Assembly: GCF_042684665.1 (NCBI RefSeq)
Contig: NZ_JBHULY010000039.1
Span: forward strand, 1 to 64,000
Direction of reading: 5' to 3'
DNA: 64,000 bases
Origin: Jejuia rubra
Lineage (GTDB): Bacteria; Bacteroidota; Bacteroidia; Flavobacteriales; Flavobacteriaceae
Below are positions 59,971 to 64,000 of this stretch, piece after piece. Position 1 is the first letter of the stretch. Each line of letters begins with the position of its first letter. The notes beneath the pieces were generated by a model, which did no database searches, was not told the origin of the DNA, and saw only the letters and a program-made list of their open reading frames with translations. The translations under genes and the position numbers were made by a program.

Positions 59971-62900
59971 TTATTCAATAGGTAGAACCAAAGTAAAGGT
60001 GCTTCCTTTACCTTCTGTAGTTTCTACTTTTAGATCGCCACCGTGTGTTTTAGCTATTTCGTAGCTCAAACTTAGTCCCAGGCCTGTACCTTCGCCCGTT
60101 GGCTTTGTGGTAAAAAAGGGTTGAAATATTTTACTCACTACATCTTTTGGGATACCACTACCATTATCTGTAATTTGTAATTCTACGTATTCCTTTCCTT
60201 TTTTGGTTTTTAGGCTTACGGTTGGGGTATAGTTGTCAGGACTGGATGTTTTCTTTTTGTGTACCGTATAAAATGCATTGGTTATGAGGTTGAGAATAAC
60301 CCGCCCAATATCTTGGGAGAAGATCTTCACCTCGCCAATACTTTCGTCATAATCTGTTTCCATAGTGGCATTAAAGCTCTTGTCTTTAGCACGTAAACCA
60401 TGGTAAGCCAAACGGAAGTATTCATCCGCCAGTTTGTTAATATCTGTAGGTTCTTTAGTTTGACTGCTACTTCTGCTATGCTGTAACATCCCTTTAACAA
60501 TGGCATCGGCACGTTTGCCATGGTGATTGATTTTCTCAAGATTCATCCGCAGATCAGAAGCAATGGCCTTTACTTCATCATAATCCTCTTTCTGAATTTC
60601 TTCGTGCATTTCATCAATAAGTTCGTTGCTCACTTCAGAAAAATTGTTGACGAAGTTTAATGGGTTTTGAATTTCATGCGCAATACCCGCGGTGAGTTCT
60701 CCCAACGATGCCATTTTTTCGGAATGGATGAGTAGGGCCTGCGTGGATTTCAATTCGGTGTAGGCCTTTTCAATTTCTTTTGCCTGTGCCAATTCCCTTT
60801 CCTGGCTTTTTTGCCGTTCTCGTTTGATGATTCTCTTTCGTTGAAATCGGTCAAAAGCTATAAAACCTGCAACTAGAAATAAAGCATAAAAGATATAGGC
60901 TACCCAACTTCTGTACCAAGGCGGTAAAATAATAAGCTCCATTTTGTTTTCGGCCCAAACACCATCGCTATTGCATCCTTTTACATGAAATACATAGTTG
61001 CCCGGTTTTAAATCATAATAGGAGGCGCGTCTGTTTGTGTTGGCCATAATCCAATCCTTGTCGTAATTTTCAAGGTAATACAGCATTTTGGTATCTTCTT
61101 GGTGTTGATAATCGATGATGGAAAAATCGATAGAGAACACATTTTGATGGTAGGGTAGTTTAATGGTTTTTGTATGCTGTAAGGGTTGCTTTAAAAGCCC
61201 TTTGGATGCCGGGTGAACTTCTTGATTAAAAAGTAAAAAGCGGGTAAAAAACACGTTGGATGCTTTTGCATTTTTTGGAAAATCGTCCGGATTGATTTGA
61301 TAATACCCTTTTTCATGTCCAAAAAATAGGTCGCCATTAACGCCTTTATGGATGCCTAAATAACTCAATGATCTGGGTTCAACACCAAAATTACGGCCAT
61401 AGGTGCTTGCCTGATTCCTTTCAGGGTTTATTTTTATAATGGCGTCACGTGATGTAACCCATAAATTCTTTTGGTGGTCTTCATCCATTTTCCAGACGCT
61501 TGTCAAATCAGATGGTGCATTAGACTTTTTTAAAGGAAAGAAGTCATCCCTTTCGGGATCATATTTAAAAATCCCATTTTCGCCACCCGCCCATATCACA
61601 TGGTTGGAGTCTTGAAAAATAAAAGAAAAACGGGAAATGGGTTGGTAGGTTTTTATCGTTTTTGTAACCGGGTTATAACGACTAATCCCAACGCGTCTAT
61701 CCCAAAATGTGCTCCAAAGGTTACCCGTTTTGTCTTCCATTAGGTCGGTATTGAAATAGTTTTCACTCTCTTCTATATGTGTAAACGTGCCTGTTGACCG
61801 TTCCAATATATATAAGCCATCATTGGTGCCTACCCAAAAGTTTTGCTTGCTGTCTTCAAGAATTTTATTAACACGGTTCAAGTTCAAAAACGCTTCATCT
61901 TTTGGGTTTAGATGATAACCGGTAAACGTCTGATTTATGGCATCCCATTTAAACAATCCCGTAGAAGCGCCTACCCACAAATCCTTATTTCGGTCTTTTA
62001 CAATGGTATAAACCGTATTTGTAGAATCGGGTAGAAAATTTAATTCGGCTTTGAAGGTTAAGGTATCCCTTTTTCTAGGATCTATGCGTAGCAGTTCATT
62101 GTCTTTCCCTATCCAAAATGTGCCATCTTTTTCCTCGTACAATGCATTCACCTGCTCCGAAGAAACAAAGGGACTGGGAATTTTTTTCGGTAATAGATTT
62201 GTATAAAACACATAGCCTTTTCTTGCGCTACCCACCCAAAAAATACCATCGCGTGATGTATAGGCAACCCTTGCACTTGCCATGGCGCCTGTTCCTTCAC
62301 TTGCCTCATTTGTGTTTATCATTTCCCCTGTTGAGGGGTTAAAATAATAGAGTCCATCATTGTTTTTACCAATCCAATAGCCACCCAAGGAATCTTGTGT
62401 TATAAAGTTGACAGTTTCGTTCCCGAAATCTGTTTCAGGATTACCAAAAGTGTCTGGATGCTCAGGATCGTAATTCATCAGCTTGAAGCTTCCCTTTTCG
62501 CGGTTCATTTGGTATAAACCATTCTTATGTGTGGTTACCCATAGAACGCCTTTATTATCCTCAAATACCGACGTTATTTTATTGTTCTTTAAGCTGTTTG
62601 AGGCGTTGGACTGGCTTCTATATTGAGTAAAGGTATTGGTGTCACGGTTATATCGGTTTAATCCCCCATATTCTGGCTCATGTCCCTCGATAGTTTTCCA
62701 GGGGTTACCTGTACCTACCCATAAGGTACCTTGCTTATCTTCGTATAGACATTTTACCCGCAAATCGCTTAATGAGGTGGTATCTCCTTTTTTAGGTTGA
62801 AAATGTATAAAGCCATTTGTTTCTGGGTTGAATTGGTCGAGTCCATTTCTTGTGGCAATCCACAATGTCCCTTTACGGTCTCTTAAAATATCCTGTATCA

Positions 62901-63336
62901 CATCATGGGCAATGCTGTTTGGATCGTTAGGATCGTGTCCGTAATGGGTAAACTCACCTGTTTTGGAATTGTATCGGTCTAAGCCATCTTTCAATGTGCC
63001 AATCCATAGTATACCGTCGGCATCGGCATAAACCGTTTTTACACCAGTAACACCTTGTTCTTTAGCTCGGAAGGGGTCTTTTTTTATTTCATACAATTGG
63101 TTTCCATCATACTTAAAAAGTCCTCTATTGGTAGCAAACCACATAAAACCATCTGCATCTTGGGTAATATCATGAACATAATTAAAATCAGTACCATCGT
63201 TTTGTGCTATTCTTTGCATAACTATTTCCTGTGCAAAAACTGTAAAGAAGCTTGTGCCTAAAAAACAGAGGAGCCCGCATATAGTAATAAGTTTAATCTT
63301 CATCGTTTTGTTTTTCTTATTGATTGAATCGTTCAT
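59971..63336 (-). CDS. Sensor histidine kinase with regulator propeller
   Basis: 1121 residues. A signal peptide-like segment starts at MKIKLITICGLLCFLG. If translation begins at 63336 there are 11 extra residues, and that start overlaps the previous stop as ATGA; ATG 63303 is the alternative. A Reg_prop propeller (about 40-690) is followed by a Y_Y_Y domain (about 700-790) and one TM helix (about 800-820). A coiled coil leads to HisKA with His887 in GIAHEIQNPLNF, then HATPase (NLITNAFYTV; TDNGSGIP; GTGLGLSLSYEI). Likely senses an extracellular glycan or other ligand and phosphorylates the receivers. Confidence 0.92.
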   Translation of the reverse strand: MNDSINKKNKTMKIKLITICGLLCFLGTSFFTVFAQEIVMQRIAQNDGTDFNYVHDITQDADGFMWFATNRGLFKYDGNQLYEIKKDPFRAKEQGVTGVKTVYADADGILWIGTLKDGLDRYNSKTGEFTHYGHDPNDPNSIAHDVIQDILRDRKGTLWIATRNGLDQFNPETNGFIHFQPKKGDTTSLSDLRVKCLYEDKQGTLWVGTGNPWKTIEGHEPEYGGLNRYNRDTNTFTQYRSQSNASNSLKNNKITSVFEDNKGVLWVTTHKNGLYQMNREKGSFKLMNYDPEHPDTFGNPETDFGNETVNFITQDSLGGYWIGKNNDGLYYFNPSTGEMINTNEASEGTGAMASARVAYTSRDGIFWVGSARKGYVFYTNLLPKKIPSPFVSSEQVNALYEEKDGTFWIGKDNELLRIDPRKRDTLTFKAELNFLPDSTNTVYTIVKDRNKDLWVGASTGLFKWDAINQTFTGYHLNPKDEAFLNLNRVNKILEDSKQNFWVGTNDGLYILERSTGTFTHIEESENYFNTDLMEDKTGNLWSTFWDRRVGISRYNPVTKTIKTYQPISRFSFIFQDSNHVIWAGGENGIFKYDPERDDFFPLKKSNAPSDLTSVWKMDEDHQKNLWVTSRDAIIKINPERNQASTYGRNFGVEPRSLSYLGIHKGVNGDLFFGHEKGYYQINPDDFPKNAKASNVFFTRFLLFNQEVHPASKGLLKQPLQHTKTIKLPYHQNVFSIDFSIIDYQHQEDTKMLYYLENYDKDWIMANTNRRASYYDLKPGNYVFHVKGCNSDGVWAENKMELIILPPWYRSWVAYIFYALFLVAGFIAFDRFQRKRIIKRERQKSQERELAQAKEIEKAYTELKSTQALLIHSEKMASLGELTAGIAHEIQNPLNFVNNFSEVSNELIDEMHEEIQKEDYDEVKAIASDLRMNLEKINHHGKRADAIVKGMLQHSRSSSQTKEPTDINKLADEYFRLAYHGLRAKDKSFNATMETDYDESIGEVKIFSQDIGRVILNLITNAFYTVHKKKTSSPDNYTPTVSLKTKKGKEYVELQITDNGSGIPKDVVSKIFQPFFTTKPTGEGTGLGLSLSYEIAKTHGGDLKVETTEGKGSTFTLVLPIE

Positions 63337-64000
63337 GCTGAAACAACTTTTTTTGGTCTATGCCGATGATCAGCAGGTAACAGAATTATAAATTCAGTGC
63401 CTTCATTTTCAATGGTATTTACTTTTAATTCTCCGCCATGGGCTTTTACAATATCGTAACTTAAACTTAAGCCCAATCCTGTGCCTTGCCCGGTAGGTTT
63501 GGTGGTGAAAAATGGTTGAAAAATTTTATCCAAAACACTTTTTGGAATGCCATTGCCATTGTCTTTAACAGAAATAGAAATATTGTTACCTGCTTTTTTG
63601 GTGGTGATGGTAACGGTGGGCTCGTAGACCGTGGGGTGCTCTTTCTTTTTTTCGGTAACCGCACTTCGGCTCCGCTCAGTACAGGCATAAAAGGCATTGG
63701 TGATTAAATTTAAAATAACGCGTCCCATATCCTGGGGAATGACGTCAATCTTTCCTATGGATTCATCAAAATTTGTTTGCATGGTAGCATTAAACGATTT
63801 GTCTTTAGCACGTAAACCATGATAGGCCAATCGTAAATATTCATCTGCCAGTTTATTAATATCAGTGGGCTCTTTTGTTGTTCCGCTACTTCGGCTATGC
63901 TGTAACATACCTTTTACTATGCCATCGGCACGTTTACCATGATGGTTTATTTTTTCGAGGTTCAATCGCAGATCAGAAGCAATAGCCTTTACTTCATCAT
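63333..64000 (-). CDS. Histidine kinase, C-terminal part (start beyond window)
   Basis: At least 222 residues are inside the window; the frame stays open to the edge, so the 5' end is missing. The visible part has the end of the HisKA helix region (NLEKINHHGKRADGIVKGML) and a HATPase with N-box NLITNAFYA, G1 KDNGNGIP and GTGLGLSLSYDI. It is highly similar to the C-terminus of the next kinase. After NAFYA it carries an eight-residue insert CTERSRSA that the paralogue lacks. The stop overlaps the next start (ATGA). Confidence 0.88.
   Translation of the reverse strand, partial: DEVKAIASDLRLNLEKINHHGKRADGIVKGMLQHSRSSGTTKEPTDINKLADEYLRLAYHGLRAKDKSFNATMQTNFDESIGKIDVIPQDMGRVILNLITNAFYACTERSRSAVTEKKKEHPTVYEPTVTITTKKAGNNISISVKDNGNGIPKSVLDKIFQPFFTTKPTGQGTGLGLSLSYDIVKAHGGELKVNTIENEGTEFIILLPADHRHRPKKVVSA
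63663..63690 (-). repeat. In-frame insertion of a repetitive motif in the kinase gene
   Basis: On the minus strand the DNA around TGTACTGAGCGGAGCCGAAG encodes CTERSRSA. This GCCTGTACTGAGCG...AAG motif is a well-known dispersed Bacteroidota repeat. It lies between the N-box and the next strand, where the tandem paralogue has no insert. Confidence 0.65.

Noticed and set aside
1..64000. tRNA genes, CRISPR arrays, prophage or integron integrase
   Set aside because: No T-loop GGTTCGAATCC-like cores, regular spaced repeats, phage structural genes or tyrosine integrases were seen by eye.

Overview
The window looks like a chromosomal segment from a marine or aquatic member of the Flavobacteriaceae (Bacteroidota). 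The evidence is type IX secretion C-terminal sorting domains, hybrid-type sensors with regulator propellers (Reg_prop/Y_Y_Y), a TonB receptor with a carboxypeptidase-like N-terminal domain, a bacillithiol-type YtxJ, promoters of the TTTG/TAnnTTTG type, several small proteins that match flavobacterial families, and interspersed repeats known from flavobacterial genomes. Genes mostly lack Shine-Dalgarno sequences and the DNA is AT-rich. No tRNA, CRISPR array or prophage was seen.

Layout. 1-75: the 3' end of a 5S rRNA and its terminator. 133-1470: an exonuclease/GIY-YIG fusion. 1588-4343: a very AT-rich three-gene block (membrane protein, degenerate histidine kinase, receiver). 4787-7222: a PIF1/RecD-like helicase with HRDC. 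7.4-16.4 kb: housekeeping genes (DinB-like, DUF6095-like, murQ, monomeric icd, rplS, TIGR02757, MFS, LolD-like, folE). 16.5-20.6 kb: a TonB receptor locus, probably for zinc or another metal. 20.9-25.3 kb: DUF937, serA, serC, LuxC-like acyl-CoA reductase, ferredoxin.

25.4-33.2 kb is accessory DNA. It holds a secreted HEXXH protein broken by an apparent 1-nt deletion, a complete IS3-family element (1404 bp, GAG target duplication) whose orfB also seems frameshifted, a truncated glycoside hydrolase, and a large T9SS-secreted BNR-type polysaccharide lyase candidate with duplicated Ig-like domains. 33.3-36.8 kb is a tightly coupled operon of an Nramp-like transporter and the three 5-oxoprolinase subunits pxpABC, converging on deoC. 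clpB and ytxJ follow. 41.3-48.1 kb carries a LamG lipoprotein, a leucine-rich-repeat T9SS protein and a propeller sensor kinase with its LuxR-type regulator. 48.1-50.2 kb has a GGCT-like protein and an RluA pseudouridine synthase; 50.5-51.9 kb a stand-alone ABC-type ATPase with a HEPN-like C-terminus. 52-57.9 kb: a lipoprotein, fahA, glyA and a secreted DinB-like protein.

57.9-64.0 kb, running off the right edge, is the most striking region. Read on the minus strand, it is a coupled cascade: a histidine kinase (cut by the window edge), a propeller histidine kinase, a CheY-like receiver, a receiver-nucleotidyl cyclase fusion, and a three-helix membrane protein resembling the Pycsar effector PycTM (DUF5706). 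This suggests a two-component-controlled cyclic-nucleotide system ending in a membrane effector. All functional calls rest on motif recognition by eye; no database search was run.
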